Of a stretch of 64,000 nucleotides of DNA, positions 1 to 11,597 are shown one piece after another; position 1 is the stretch's first letter, and the number at the start of each line of letters is the position of its first letter. Source of the DNA: Ornithodoros turicata (lineage: Eukaryota; Arthropoda; Arachnida; Ixodida; Argasidae); assembly GCF_037126465.1 (NCBI RefSeq), contig NC_088203.1, positions 94,860,668 to 94,924,667 on the forward strand, read 5' to 3'. The notes beneath the pieces were generated by a model. The model did no database searches, was not told the origin of the DNA, and worked only from the letters and a program-made list of their open reading frames with translations. The translations under genes were made by a program, and so were the position numbers.

Positions 1-880
1 AAATTTGGCATAGAACGTGATGGAATGGTGCTCTAATAGTTGCTGCAATAGATCTAGTCCCCAGAAGGACTCAAAATACTCTTTTTCTTTATGAGAGAGC
101 AGTACATAGTACTTTGTGTAGTACTATGTACTCTCTTATTCTCCTTACAAGAAACAACATTAGGCGGGCCACCGGAAGCACAAACTACTACAACGCTGAG
201 GTACGTATACCCAATCCGTCCAGTCACACCATTTTTTTTACCATAAGTGAATTGGACCGTATATGTACCTGCGTACATCTACCACTTTCTAGCGTGCGCG
301 CCCATACACACGTGTAGTATGACTTCGCGTAATTAGGAAAGATCTTGTATAGCCGGGGGGCACTTCAATTTCAAACGCCCCGCACTCCCGTAACTGGGAA
401 GGTTCAAAAGCGTGGATCTGCGAAATGGACCGTGGACTTTAATCAGGCTAAGTGAAACCACTACCACCTCACCATTTGAATCTTGCGAAGGAGCGTTGCT
501 AAGTGTATATAAATAATGAGCAGTGTGTTTTCCAGGTCCCCTGTCCAAATTACGTAAAACCTGCCCTCATAAGGCAATCATGATCGGAAGAGCTTCAGGT
601 AAATTGGATGCGATCTAAATATCTTTTGCTCACGAGCTTTTCGTTCTTCTTTTCTTGTACTTTTTTTTTTTCATCATGGAATCTTCTAAGCTCGTTAGCA
701 TTTCGCCGATATTATTCATAATTATTTCATAGATAGCAGTACGACGAAAGTCAATAATAAATCAGTAATAGTGACACTATAGAAAAGACCTGTTGAGGTG
801 GTTTTCTTTTCTGCCTCGTGGTAGCGCCGTCGTCTTCGTGTCACTGAAAGCCGCAACTTACTTTGCATCAATCATTCTTG
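1..880. other. No gene recognised
   Basis: Apart from the hairpin near 94-136 and a T run at 661-671, I see nothing. Short opposing open frames have no familiar domain. Confidence 0.5.
94..136. repeat. Hairpin
   Basis: AGTACATAGTACT (101-113) pairs perfectly with AGTACTATGTACT (120-132), extended by flanking GAGAG/CTCTC. Its role is unknown. Confidence 0.6.
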
Positions 881-884
881 ATTA

Positions 885-975
885 CCCAAGCAGCACAACA
901 TCTTTGCCCATTATTGGCAATATCGACCCAATATTGATCCGATCTTGGACCAATATTGGACCGGTATTGGGTGTT
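885..975. repeat. CCCAAGCAGC end with AATATTGG repeats
   Basis: The terminus CCCAAGCAGCACAACATC equals the start of the 153-bp elements, but the DNA behind it is different (repeated CCAATATTGG and GACC units). No matching right end is seen. Confidence 0.45.
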
Positions 976-1997
976 AGTAGACCGTTAGTTCTGGAACCAA
1001 TGGCAGCGTGCATGACTCATAATCTGAGCAGTTGTTTGGGTGCGGTAGATTGATCCGGCACTTGAGAACCCACGTTATCTACGGTCACCCTCTAGTAACT
1101 GAGTGTTTTGTATCTGCCACCCTAAAGGCATTTCCAGCGACGTCCAGGTTGTGTACACTACCACACGAAAACAGGGAGTCTCGTTTTTGGCACCGGCCCG
1201 CCTCAGAACTAGAGATATGCCATCTACTTTGCGACTGAAAAGGAGTAGCCTCGAACGCAGTGCCAGTTATACGAGACCAAAAAGTATTGGTTTAAACATT
1301 TTATGATTCGTTAAAGCAGTTTCGGAAACTTATTAGAGCCTCATCACGCAAAATACATGCGTAATTTAATTTAATAAGTTCACACGGAAGTCGTCAGTAT
1401 CTACCGCGTTTCCAACGCCACGCTGGTGGCTTCTGTTACTCCTTATAAACTTCGCAATCAGATACATCCGCCGAAATATTCTAGTCAAATGCGTACATAT
1501 CTAACAATTTAAAGTTTACTGCTCGACAATACATTGGATTGCTCTGTCATCTGGTGTCAGAACTGGGAGCGCCACACTTTAGGAGACGTGCGCTGAGAGA
1601 AACAGTTAAATGGGGTCAGCAGTGCCGTGTGTCTGCATTGCGAACTCCTTTCAATAAGGAGTCCTTCAATGTTGTAACAGACCTCTACTCCAAAGAAAGG
1701 AGTTGTAGCCTGCCCGTGTGTCGGCCTATTACGTTGCCAGTCAACCGTGATCACAAGCAAACGAACAGCTGTCAGTATGTGCATTAATGTTGCCTACCTG
1801 AAAGCTGTTTAGAGCGCATTACGATTTACCTCCCACGATACGATCCTGAGCTCAAGTATTCCATAACTGAAACGGGGATAAACCACATTGATTCACCGCA
1901 TACGTCTCGGAGCCCTGGCAAACAACTCAGTCCTCTTCAAGCAGGGCAAAACAGACTCCCCTGACTGCTCAACGTGTATGCTCCCGGATACCACCTA
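976..1997. other. No gene recognised
   Basis: Short overlapping frames on both strands only; no repeat boundary is visible. Confidence 0.5.
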
Positions 1998-2080
1998 GGT
2001 GGTGGTGGTGGTGGTGGTGGTGTAACTGCTTGCCGTAGTCGGCCTCGCAAGGCGGGCAACGTCACGACTAACGCAGGTCC
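1998..2080 (-). repeat. GTCGTGACG-type tail with GGT repeat
   Basis: A GGT repeat (1998-2022) precedes AGTCGGCCTCGCAAGGCGGG and CAACGTCACGAC, the reverse of the type B tail. No SINE body follows. Confidence 0.55.
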
Positions 2081-2960
2081 GTAAAAAAAAAAATAAAGAA
2101 ATACCACCTATCATGTCATCACGCGGTGCAAGAGGTTCTCCAATGAACGTGAACAGTTAGAGAAGGAGCCACATGCCTCTCACCTTTGCCAAGATAATGG
2201 GCAATTGGAATACCAACTCCGACATAAAAAAAATCGCACTCAAAGTGCTGTGTGACCTCCTCAAAGATACGCAAATCGTGCAGAAATATTAGGCCAGGTC
2301 CACTGAAGAAGAAACTCCGCGTGTTGACTAAGTGCAAAGGATATTCCCAAACGAAACTACACTTCCACCCTATTTCATCCTGCGATCTACGAATCTAATC
2401 ATCAACAAGCTACCGAATCCAGCTACTCACCCCCCCCCCCCCCCTCTCCCCCAAGGCCGACATTCAAACGAAGAAGAGGAACATGTCCCTCAACTAAAAG
2501 AGCAGCAAACCCCATATTCGGGCGTAATCAAGCTTCAAAACGCAGCTACTTCTACTCTACTCTACTACTGCATCTACGCAAGTTGTACGACGACGACGCA
2601 TTGCTAGTCTTCTTGCTCCATAGACCTGTTTCTGTGTGCCCGGTAGCGCGAGTGAGCAGCAACGTCGGCGCCCCAAACTATGGAACGCGCGGCAGTTTAG
2701 CAGACGGCGTGACACTTTCAAATACATAGTCCCGGGTTGTTTTGCACTTGGCAAGATGCAGCGCTTTTTCTGCGGATTTCCTACAGGTTTTGTAGCTTTC
2801 CTTGACGCATACCGCTTGAAACGCCACGCAGAACCCGCTGATGAAACTCCCCACTGTTTGGATCCGTGGCCGCTTGGGCCCGAAATGGCGCTGTGCAAAC
2901 TTTGCTGCAACAGCCCTATCAGTTATAGTATAAGAAGACTAGCAAAGCGGCAGCATCGTA
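2081..2960. other. Unrecognised region with opposing frames
   Basis: A 119-codon plus frame (2636-2995) and a 117-codon minus frame (2557-2910) overlap; neither shows a known motif. A C run lies at 2431-2444. Confidence 0.4.
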
Positions 2961-3010
2961 CAATTCCGGGTGAGGGTTGGCTACGAGCGTGTTAAACGGT
3001 GAAGTTCTGC
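2961..3010 (+). repeat. MITE A right-end fragment
   Basis: GGTTGGCTACGAGCGTGTTA and ACGGTGAAGTTCTG match the right terminus of the MITE A family. The next copy starts, facing it, about 60 bp further on. Confidence 0.6.
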
Positions 3011-3071
3011 ATTAAGTTGATAATCACGTGACATAAGTTATAGACTATAACCTATGCCAAGTGGCGCTCAG

Positions 3072-3364
3072 CTTAAAACAGAACTTCACAGTATAACACG
3101 CTCGTCGCCAATCATTACCCCGAATGGCATCGTTCTCTCCACTGATTCGTTGAAAAAGATTGACGAGCACTTTTTGGTGACAACTTTGTGACAACAAACA
3201 GCGAGCAGATTAAGACATTACCCCCCGTTTGTGACATTTATGCGGTGATATTAAGCGTCACAGAAAAGCGTACGCCTCGATCTTCCCATAAATCGGGAGT
3301 GACAACGGCATCATTCTGCGCAATGATTAGCCTCCAACGAGTTATGTGGTGAAGCTCTAGTTTA
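3072..3364. mobile_element. MITE A copy, diverged
   Basis: The left end is CTTAAAACAGAACTTCACAG and the right end AGTTATGTGGTGAAGCTCTA. Internal blocks (CGTTCTCTCCACTGATTCGT, GTGACA, AAAGCGTACGCCTC) are in family order with an insertion in the middle. Confidence 0.7.
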
Positions 3365-4625
3365 GGCGAGCCGATTCTGTCATACCCTCCCCCGCACCCC
3401 TCTGTTTTAGGAGTGCATGCTAATCAGGATAACATGTGACTGCGGTAACCAAGTAAATGCAAACATCGAAGCGAGGTCACTGAGTTGCCAGTGTTAAAGC
3501 ACTGCGCATAAATACATTACATCTGCCTTTCCATCTTCCATCAGTCCAACATTGGCCAACGATTGCTGTCATTTCCAAATATTCGTCGCACTCACCGGAA
3601 TGCAATTACTTACTCTACTTAACCGCTCCATTAAAAAAAAGAAAGAAAGAAAGAAAGAAAGGCAACGCGGTTCCAGACGTCTAAGCTTTCATTGCAGTTC
3701 GACATGCTCACAGGGCTGTTAGAGCAAGGCAGACAATCTTTCGCAACGATCTTTCCACATCTAAACTAAGCATACATTATCGCTTCCGTTCCATGCGCGC
3801 GGTTATCCCCCTGTAACGTTGTAAGCCAGTATCGGGCGCGTGGAAGATAACAAAAAAGTTTTTTGGTTCCGCTCTCATGCTCGCATTGGCGTCGCCTAGC
3901 TGCGCTTTTCTATATGTGCAGCATAATACATATGCGGCCATATATTCAAATTTGCGCGTCGTAGCTGCGTGTTGCCATCAGCCCCTGCCTTCCTTGTTCA
4001 TCCCCTCCAGGGACAACGACGCGCCGATTAACATAAAATTTGCAAGTTAAAATGAGAGCGAACGGATAGGCGACTTCGCCTGCCCCTGCACGCGGGCTGA
4101 ATTGTTCCTAAACTCATATAACGAGGTATAGGCGTCGCTGATGAGATAAAGGACTCCGGTGACGTTGGTGCGCCTGCTCTGGGCTGGAAGTACTTTTGCC
4201 TTTACGCTACTTTCTTTCCTTGAAAGTACTTCCCGGTGTGTGCGTACTTTATATGCGAATTGCTATACGTATGTGTATGAGGAACGTGTCATTGAAGTTC
4301 GTGTTTTGGGGTTGTGGGATTATGATAACGAATATTCGCAGGCGACGAACCTTATTAAAGTGCGGATCGCGACGAAGAAGATAGTATTCTTTGTGTTCAC
4401 TTTGTTTAATCTTAATTTTTAAGTATAAAATGCTTTGTCGTCAAGAATTCAACGATGGTGAATACGAGAAGCGGAACTGGAGTATGATTTCATGCCTGTT
4501 TGTATAAATGTCTTTTATGGCATTTTTAGAATCTGAAGTGCCCAAACCACCATTGTTATCTGAAATTTCTGTGTCTGTAAAGTTTATTAGTAAAAATCAT
4601 TTCTGTAAATTGTTCGAGGAAACTG
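3365..4625. other. No gene recognised
   Basis: It holds the GAAA microsatellite and a small inverted repeat (GGAAGTACTTT/AAAGTACTTCC, 4186-4233). The 87-codon frame at 4159-4422 is not recognised. Confidence 0.5.
3633..3661. repeat. GAAA microsatellite
   Basis: An A run passes into repeated GAAA units. Confidence 0.85.
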
Positions 4626-4751
4626 CACTTTAAAAACAGAACTTCACCGCACAGCACGCTGTGCCCAACCACTGTCAAGAGTGATAGGATTATCGCTCTT
4701 GACAGTGGTTGGCGCACAGCTGCTATGCGGTGAAGTTCAGTTTTTAGATTG
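4626..4751. mobile_element. MITE A copy, internally deleted
   Basis: Both ends (CACTTTAAAAACAGAACTTC and its complement) are kept, but only 126 bp remain; the arms meet at GATAGGATTATCGCTC. A separate internal MITE A piece lies at 4800-4845. Confidence 0.8.
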
Positions 4752-4854
4752 TACCCTTCTAAGAAGGGGTGGTGCGATATGATCGAACGAAGCCTGATCG
4801 AACCTGATTGGCGGAAAGCGTGGGGCATACGCCCTTTTATGACAAGTAGCACAA

Positions 4855-5102
4855 CACTCTTAAAACAGAACTTCACCGCATAGCACGCTTCTAGCCAACC
4901 GTCATCTCGAATGCCATCGTTCCCTCCCCTGATTTGATGGATACGGGAGGCGTACGCAATTTTTATGACAATTATGAACAGCATAATTGTCACAAAAAAG
5001 ACGTACGCCCCCCGTTTTCGACAAATCAGAGGAAAGAACGAGGTCATTCGAGATGACGGTTGGCTAGAAGCGTGCTATGCGGTGAAGTTCATTTTTAAGA
5101 GT
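4855..5102. mobile_element. MITE A copy, near full length
   Basis: About 248 bp, almost a perfect palindrome: CACTCTTAAAACAGAACTTC at the left, its complement at the right, GTACGCC blocks inside, and a TTTTTATGACAATTATGAAC loop region. No protein is encoded; open frames inside are products of the palindrome. Confidence 0.85.
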
Positions 5103-5103
5103 A

Positions 5104-5167
5104 AACTGCATAAGTGTCACGGGAAGGCGTATGCCTCCCGTCTTCAACAAATCAGGGAAGAGAATGA
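5104..5167. repeat. MITE A right-half fragment
   Basis: GTGTCACGGGAAGGCGTATG and CAACAAATCAGGGAAGAGAA match the inner right arm of MITE A; the terminus is missing. Confidence 0.6.
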
Positions 5168-5168
5168 T

Positions 5169-5546
5169 GTTGGCAACATGTCCCTGAGCTTGGGGAAAAC
5201 TAAAAACAAACAGCACAAGACAAGACTTGTCTCGTGCACTCTTAAAAATGAACTTCACCGCATAGCACGCTCCTAGCCAACCATAATCTCGAATGATACC
5301 GTTATCTGCCGTGGTTGTTGAAAACGGGAGGCGTACGCCTTTTTTGTGACACTTATGCTGTTCATAATTGTCACAGAAAAGGCGTACGCCTCCCGTTTTC
5401 AACAAATCAGGGCAGATAACGATATCATTTGATATAATGGTTGGTTAGGAGCATGCTATGCGGTGAAGTTCATTTTTAAGAGTGTGCTGTTCGTTTTGTG
5501 TTCTGTCCACTTATCTTCACCCCAAGCTAGGGGATGTGTTGTCAAC
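5169..5546. mobile_element. GTTGGCAAC inverted-repeat element split by a MITE A copy
   Basis: The ends GTTGGCAACATGTCCCTGAG (5169) and CTAGGGGATGTGTTGTCAAC (to 5546) are inverted repeats of about 60 bp. They flank a full MITE A at 5237-5484. Without that insertion the element is about 130 bp. Related ends bound the 1.06-kb element at 16.45-17.5 kb. Confidence 0.65.
5237..5484. mobile_element. MITE A copy, full length, nested
   Basis: A 248-bp palindrome with CACTCTTAAAAATGAACTTC ends and TG on both sides. Both arms carry AGGCGTACGCC. It sits at the centre of another inverted-repeat element. Confidence 0.85.
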
Positions 5547-5584
5547 GTCAACTGTACGCAGGCTCACTTGCATATTACTTTTAT

Positions 5585-5666
5585 GTTCAACAAGAGAACG
5601 ATGTCGTTCGGGATTGTTGGCTTGAAGCGCCACATGTGGTAAAGCTCCGTTTCAAGAGTGTATAGT
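5585..5666. repeat. MITE A right-end fragment, diverged
   Basis: TTCAACAAGAGAACGATGTC, TTGTTGGCTTGAAGCGCCAC and GGTAAAGCTCCGTTTCAAGA followed by GTGTA correspond to the right arm of MITE A. Confidence 0.55.
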
Positions 5667-6811
5667 AATGTTTCTCAGACGAGGATATGCTGGTAACATC
5701 AGTAACGTACGAACACCAACTCTCCACAATAGGAATGGGCGACAACAGTCGTACAATCGCCTACGCTGCTGGACAATATGTCTACAATGTGTAACACATA
5801 ACGATGTAGCTGGATAACGTAGTTTTAATCTTAGCTTGGCTCATTCTGCAGCGAAACAACGCTGCGGCATAAGGAAAATTTGAGAAGGAAAAAAGTTGAT
5901 TGACTCCGTTTCCTAAACTAATTTATCGCTTCTTGATAAATATTCATTAAAACAGAACGAACCATTGTGGATCACTGATCTCCGAATAGTTGGTAAAAAA
6001 AAAGTACTTCATTTTAAAGAGACAATTCATTAAACCACCGTACGCTCCCGAAAAGCGCGTTCAGAAAGTAAGATGTCGACTCACCAACGGGACAGTTGAG
6101 CAGCAACAGAGGCCAGAGAATCGCCAGCGGCAACCGAGACATCACACCGGCCATACTCTGCGCACGACGTCTTTCACAGAGACTCACTCGAAACGTGTCT
6201 CAATCACACTCCACACCGTCCGCCCAAACGTTCGTCGCCTACGCAAAAACGTCAAACACGGAGTCTCGTCACAGTACTACGTTTGTTTTTCGGAGGTCAC
6301 TTTCCAAATCAGAGCACAATGACTTCCGTCCTACATGACGGATAGCAACGAAAGCGCTATCGAGAGGAGAACGCACGTTCGAAGCACACAGCGCGCAAAA
6401 TGACCTGACGCGACGCGGGCTCAGATCGGGACTGAGGGCGCAGTGCCAACTGAGGCCTCGTTTTATGAGGGAAGCGAAGCTGTTCGGGCGGGCGGAGCGA
6501 AATGCGGGCGCAAGCGCCGTGAGTGGCCCCCGACAGCGGGGGTTCCCAATGCTGCGTGTGCAAGATCGGCCCGACAGTTCCGGTTGTTAACGCTCCTGAA
6601 AAGGGCCGCTCCGAGTGTTCCTGTACTCTTTGTTTTGAGGAAATGGTGTGGCATTGAGCGCAAAGAAAAATAAAATACAAAGCGTGCTTTGATTTGTTCG
6701 GAGTGACCTGCTGCGTCTCTCGCTTTGTTGGGGCAGGGATATTTTCAGATGAGAAAGGAATGTTACTGAATTATGAAGATCATATTTTATACACAAACAG
6801 AACAACAACTT
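5667..6811. other. No gene recognised
   Basis: The region around 6360-6620 is GC-rich with frames open on both strands. No domain or repeat is recognised. Confidence 0.45.
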
Positions 6812-6918
6812 CCCCAATAACACGGGATATCCTCTGGACGTACGAATGATATCCGTAGGACGTACGAATCCGTTAGGACATTGTTCGTACATCCAGAGGA
6901 CATTCGGTGTTGTTGGGG
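6812..6918. mobile_element. 107-bp CCCCAAT inverted-repeat element
   Basis: The arms CCCCAATAACACGGGATATC / CCTCTGGACGTACGAA and their complement span 6812-6850 and 6880-6918, with TT on both sides. It lies right at the tail of a LINE 3' end. Confidence 0.65.
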
Positions 6919-6919
6919 T

Positions 6920-7260
6920 TTATTTGATGATGATGATTGGGGAGTTTCATCACCAGGGCGATACTCTACCCCATTGCTGGTGTTGTAAAGTTGGAAATGG
7001 AATAATGAGTCAGTTCACAGTTAGGGACCAAAGTCTTAACGGCGTCCAAAAAGATCAGAAGTGCTTAGAGGGCAGAGTGTTGGTGGGCTGAGTTTGGCCA
7101 TGAAACAAGCAACTTTGACAGAGTGAAGGGGCGAGAGTACATCTGACTAGGAGACGTCGAAAATGTGCTTCAGGATGGCTGATAGTGCGGGGCAATGGAG
7201 GAGGACATTACAGTAGCCCTAGAGGTTATCATTATCAGTCTATGTGGTCATTGTTAGACG
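6920..7260 (-). pseudogene. LINE 3' end: C-terminal block and UTR stem-loop
   Basis: The minus strand encodes FTLSKLLVSWPNSAHQHSAL and IFLDAV, the LGPW-type C-terminus shared with 51.8-52.1 and 54.4-55.06 kb. The UTR stem-loop (TGGGG ... TATCGCC ... GGTGATG ... CCCCA) lies at about 6936-6971, ending in a GAT repeat. Upstream coding parts are absent or unreadable. Confidence 0.7.
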
Positions 7261-8194
7261 CCATAATGGAGCTTCCCCAAACTTTGAAACTCGAACTTCG
7301 TCGAAGTTACATCCCCGCCTTTTTTTCCTTTTTTCTTCTTTCTTTATCACATCACCGTCACCATTATGAAGTTTCCCGGGGAGGTTTTTGGCTGTTACTC
7401 AAGCAAATAAGTTAATCGTTCAACATCGCTGTCTTAAATGGCTCGTTCTCGTACCTCTTACTAGTTTCACATGATTGATTGATTGATTATGAAAAAACTA
7501 TGCGCGAAATATGTGCACCTCTCTTGCGTTATTCACAATCTCGATAAATGTTGTTACCTTGCCGAGCGATAAGGTTCAGATGCAGCTGTCGTCATTTGTT
7601 ATTCATTTTGTATCTTAGCTAACTAATCCTATATTGTTTTCATTACTGCAGAACAGTGCGCTGCCTTCACATGCACATGACGATACACTCAAATAGACAA
7701 TGATAATATAAATACACCCATGTGCGAATGTTCAAGAATGACGCCTATAAATTGAATTTGAATTGAAAACGAAAAACATAGCTAGACGAAGAAACCATCA
7801 ACGTAGATATCAGCTAGTCCATAGCACTTACAGCTGCGTGCTGCATGCTAACGCACAAATTGCCTATTGCTATTCGGTACGAATCATTCATGATGTATAC
7901 GAGGTTGTATTATTTGTATTTGTCCCTTGTCCCTATAACGCCTTTCTGTCCTGAGGATGACTAATAAACGGAGAAGAATGGATGCGAGTCTGGAGACAAG
8001 GTATCTGCCACCAGTCTACCTAATCTGATCGAAACTCTGTGTGTTGCGTTGTGCTCTGCTCTGCGTCACCCTTGGCCGCCTGATGATCTTCACTGCGTAA
8101 TGAACAACTGCCTCGAACTATGGTCAACTAGTTCAGCACACTCGGACCTCATCTAACCTCTTCCTTATTTAATCATCTACCTCATCCTCCAGCG

Positions 8195-8280
8195 TTAATC
8201 GTGACGTTGCCCACTATAAGCGTGGCCGAACACGGCGAGCAGTTTCTCCACCACCACCACCACCACCATCCTCCCACTCC
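8195..8280 (+). repeat. GTCGTGACG-type tail with CAC repeat
   Basis: ATCGTGACGTTGCCCACTAT, GGCCGAACACGGCGAGC and a CAC repeat (8250-8269) reproduce the type B tail without a SINE body in front. Confidence 0.6.
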
Positions 8281-8384
8281 CTCTTATATTAGTCAGGTGA
8301 TGCATGCCTGCAGCGTGCGGCTCGTACGTCTGTTTTTCGTGCGCTTCAAAACGATTCTCATGTATGCAATACATCACATATAAT

Positions 8385-8425
8385 GGGATAGGGTACCACA
8401 GCTTCAGCGCGAAACACCCCATTTC
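8385..8425 (+). repeat. LINE 3' UTR stem-loop, solo
   Basis: The string GGGATAGGGTACCACAG ... GCGCGAAACACCCCA matches the UTR stem-loop layout found at 21.6 and 36.9 kb, without a coding part in front. Confidence 0.45.
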
Positions 8426-9639
8426 ATTGTCAACATAATGTATGTTGTTCTTGTCTCTTTCATGCTCCCCTGGTTCAATGTACAGTTATGGGCTTCATAC
8501 AAACAACAAGCCTTCTGGAGGAACAATAGGACTCCCCTCGGGGTATATGTGTACCTCTCCACACAACTTCATATCGTTCATACAAACACACAGGTCATGA
8601 GGTGCATAGTATGGTGAAGTGGTAAAACACCTGACATCGCATTCGTGGATTTCACGTTGTTGTCACAAACCACGTTCAGCGTCTCGTGATGCGCAAGAAG
8701 TAAAACTCCTCATCTTAAACACCCGCGCAAAAACACTTCTCTTCCGTAGTAATTCAACAAACAACACCGCCCCGCAAATATCTGGCTCTCTGTCGTTCAA
8801 TTATCGCAGTTAAAAACGACACAGTTAATCTTTTCTCGTTCCCTAATTTCCCGACACAAAATCGACTATACACCAGGTACAAAACACACGAGTCACAAAA
8901 CGGAAAAAAAGGAAAGGTCTATTTTTACTTTGCTGTCTTTCCATTCGCAGGAGAGCGTAGCAACACCTGTCGAAAGCTCAGCAACCTGTTGCGGTCGCAG
9001 GTAACGATACCTTGATGGCCTCTCTCTCTCTTTTTTTCCCCTCTTTCTCCCTACCTTCCTTTCGCTTTTCCCGTGTCTATCTCTTTACTTCTTCCCCATC
9101 AGCTCCTTTAACGCAAGCTGCGCACTTTCGTTTGTGTGCTTTCTTTCCTTCCTCACCTTTTAAACCTCCTTTACGCTGCAGAAAACAAGCCTCAATGCGG
9201 ACCTCTTGGCGGGGGTTACTTTGCGCCTACTGAGGTGACGTGTTTTCTTCTTCTTTCTTTTTTTTAATCTCGAAGCTCTTGCGAGACCTATGTTCTGAGC
9301 TCTTGCTGTCCTCGGCGTTATTAGGTGTGTGTGCGTGTGCGCATGAAGTCGCACTTCAGAAAGTTTTAATCCAGCTCAAGAAGAAGTGGCTGATGCCCCA
9401 AAAGGTGTGGCATGTTTGTACGGCGACTTAGACCTCTTGTCCTTGCCTTTAACTCTGCTTGTCAGGGTAACGTCTTGGCTGTGTTCGCGAAGAAATAGCA
9501 AGTTTGAATTATGTGCTACACTACTCGAGCACGAATAACAACACATGATTGGAGCTCTTTATGTTGGAAGGCAGCAGGATGGGTTCCAGCTATTCGGTTG
9601 ATAAGTTATTGGTACCACAACACATGTACCTGTACCGGG

Positions 9640-10680
9640 GAAGCACCCATTGTTACAGGAAGTAAAAGTAAAACTAAACAATTTCCAAGTAATGCTGAAC
9701 TCAAAGAACGATATCAAAAAATTTCCAATTGCCTAACTAAAGCACTTAGGACTGCAAAAGCGAAACTATACTATTTGAGTGAAATACGAAGAAAAAAAAA
9801 GGAAGAAGAATGGACGCGATACTAAGGGGAACTGGAATCTCGTAAGTACTCTTCTTGGTACAGATAATTCCATCCCCACTGAAATGCTTTTAGGTAACGA
9901 CACTTATGAAGACTACAACGAAATTGCTAATGCGTTCAAATCCCATTTCGCGCTAACGGCCAATATATCAAACTCACGTCTGCATACGAATCCCAGGCAA
10001 CTACTCAGGTGTAGCCGTTCGTTTCTTTTTTTTTTTTTTTTCGTCATACCTTTCCTCGCCGAGGAGGTTGTAAAAACAATATCGGACATGCGTGATACTG
10101 CTCCTGCGCTTGGATGGCATACACTCGTGACAGATTAAAATGACAAATGATACCTTAGTCCCTGTCCTACCACATGTATACAATCTCATCTTCAAAACCG
10201 GCATCCCGCCTGCATTAAAGTTAACTAAGATAACCCCAGTATTTAAAAAAGAAAGACGTTCTAAGTTAACAATTTTTGTTTATTTACAGCAAACCAATTT
10301 GGCTTTCGAAAGAACTCATAAACTGAGTCTGCTGTATTACACTTCATTGGGAAGGTTAAAAAGGCAGTCGACGCTAACATATTGACATTGACCCACCACA
10401 TCATCATCCCATTTATGTGTGTGTGTGTGTCTGTGACAGCTACAGTGCTCATAGATTTTAGTAGGGCTTTTGACACCATTGTTTATGACATTTTGTTATC
10501 TAAGCTGAACAGTTACGACGTTTGTGGCCCACTCAATGTACATGCTAATATCTAGTTACCTTTCCAACCATCGTCAAGTATCCAATCGTCGTTTCATACT
10601 CACTCATCGCATTCTATCTGAATTAATCAAGGTATAGCCCAAGCTTTCATCTTGGGTCCATTTGGGTCAATATTCAGACC
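9640..10680 (+). pseudogene. Decayed LINE reverse transcriptase (Jockey/CR1-like)
   Basis: Pieces of one reverse transcriptase occur in order through several frames. They are SNCLTKALRTAKAKLYY (linker, near 9720), NWNLVSTLLG and EIANAFKSHFA (9830-9960), PALKLTKITPVFKK (10205-10255), a QFGFRKN-like trace near 10295-10315, ATVLIDFSRAFDTI (palm A motif, about 10440-10480) and GIAQAFILGP (10625-10660). A T run at 10026-10041 and a TG microsatellite at 10417-10431 interrupt it. The YADD block is not seen, so the copy is broken or ends near 10680. It is clearly non-functional. Confidence 0.75.
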
Positions 10681-10929
10681 AGGAGCCTGTGCCGAAGACT
10701 CTCTGGAAGACTCTCTGCCGAAGCCTCTCTGGAGTGCCGAAGCCTACGAAAACCTTCTCTGTTTTGGCTGATGCACGGGAACCATCGGTGTCTCTTCTTT
10801 GTGATAGTGTCGCCTGACACGCGTACGTACCTTATTTTGCCCGCCATTCGGTTCATGACCTCTGTGGCATTGCTCAACCTTATCCCGCGTCTGCATTCGG
10901 ACAAGCTATTCTTCGTTTGCGGGGCAACA

Positions 10930-11095
10930 TCCCCCCCCCCCTCTTCACGATGAAGTTGAGAAGCGCTGATAACGCTGCATCTCTATTCTTGGGTTCCCAT
11001 ACACCCAGCACCTTGACTATATCGAATGTTCTATTGTCCAAGCCGTCTACAGCAGACTCCAATGTAGCTCTTTGGGGTGCATATCCTGCCTGTAC
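10930..11095 (-). pseudogene. LINE C-terminal fragment of the 23.4-24.2 kb family
   Basis: The minus strand encodes RATLESAVDGLDNRTFDIVK followed by VLGVWEPKNRDAALSALLNF, close to the plus-strand block at 24030-24165. Only this C-terminal piece is recognisable. Confidence 0.75.
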
Positions 11096-11329
11096 TTTAC
11101 CCGGTTCGTTACGTTCTCCGGTTTTTCTGGGCTACAAGATATTCCGACGTGGGGGCTACAGCACAATAGGAAAATGCTCCGAACCCCATCGGTCGGGCAC
11201 GGTTCCCTACTTTAAGCTGGTATCCGCGATAGTCATGGTGATATCAATGGCATTCGCATATCGAAGCGGCCTCATGTACGTCCGTGAAATTCTCATTTAA
11301 GAGTTGGTAATCCGACTCTGAAAAGAGAT

Positions 11330-11490
11330 GGCGCTGGTGGCGCTGGTGAAAGGTCTCGCCGTTGTCGGCCTCACAGAGGTGGGCAACGTCACGACTGATG
11401 CCCTGGGGGAATATGCGTCGTGGGATGACTTCTAAGGGAACTGTGCCGACATATGTCTGAAAGCGTCTGAGGAAAACCCAGGAATGAGAA
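11330..11490 (-). mobile_element. SINE body with GTCGTGACG tail (tail type B)
   Basis: The minus strand shows the SINE body (GGGTTTTCCTCAGACGCTTT, ATGTCGGCACAG, GAAGTCATCCCACGACGC) and then GTCGTGACGTTGCCCACCTC and a GCCACC-rich end. The tRNA head is missing. Confidence 0.7.
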
Positions 11491-11496
11491 AAAATG

Positions 11497-11597
11497 AGAA
11501 TAGAATTTCGCCTCATAACACCCTCCTTGCCAAATGGCGTCGTTCTGTTCCCTGATTTGTTGAGAACCGGGGGCAAACTTTTTGTGACACTTACGAA
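11497..11597. repeat. MITE A left-half fragment
   Basis: AATTTCGCCTCATAACACCC, CCCTGATTTGTTGAGAACCG and TTTTTGTGACACTTACG match the left arm of MITE A and end at its centre. Confidence 0.6.

Larger units (their letters stand above)
7261..9639. other. Mostly unannotated
   Basis: Apart from the repeat tails at 8.2 and 8.4 kb there is only a TC-rich stretch (9016-9180). No frame above 76 codons, and none recognisable. Confidence 0.5.
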
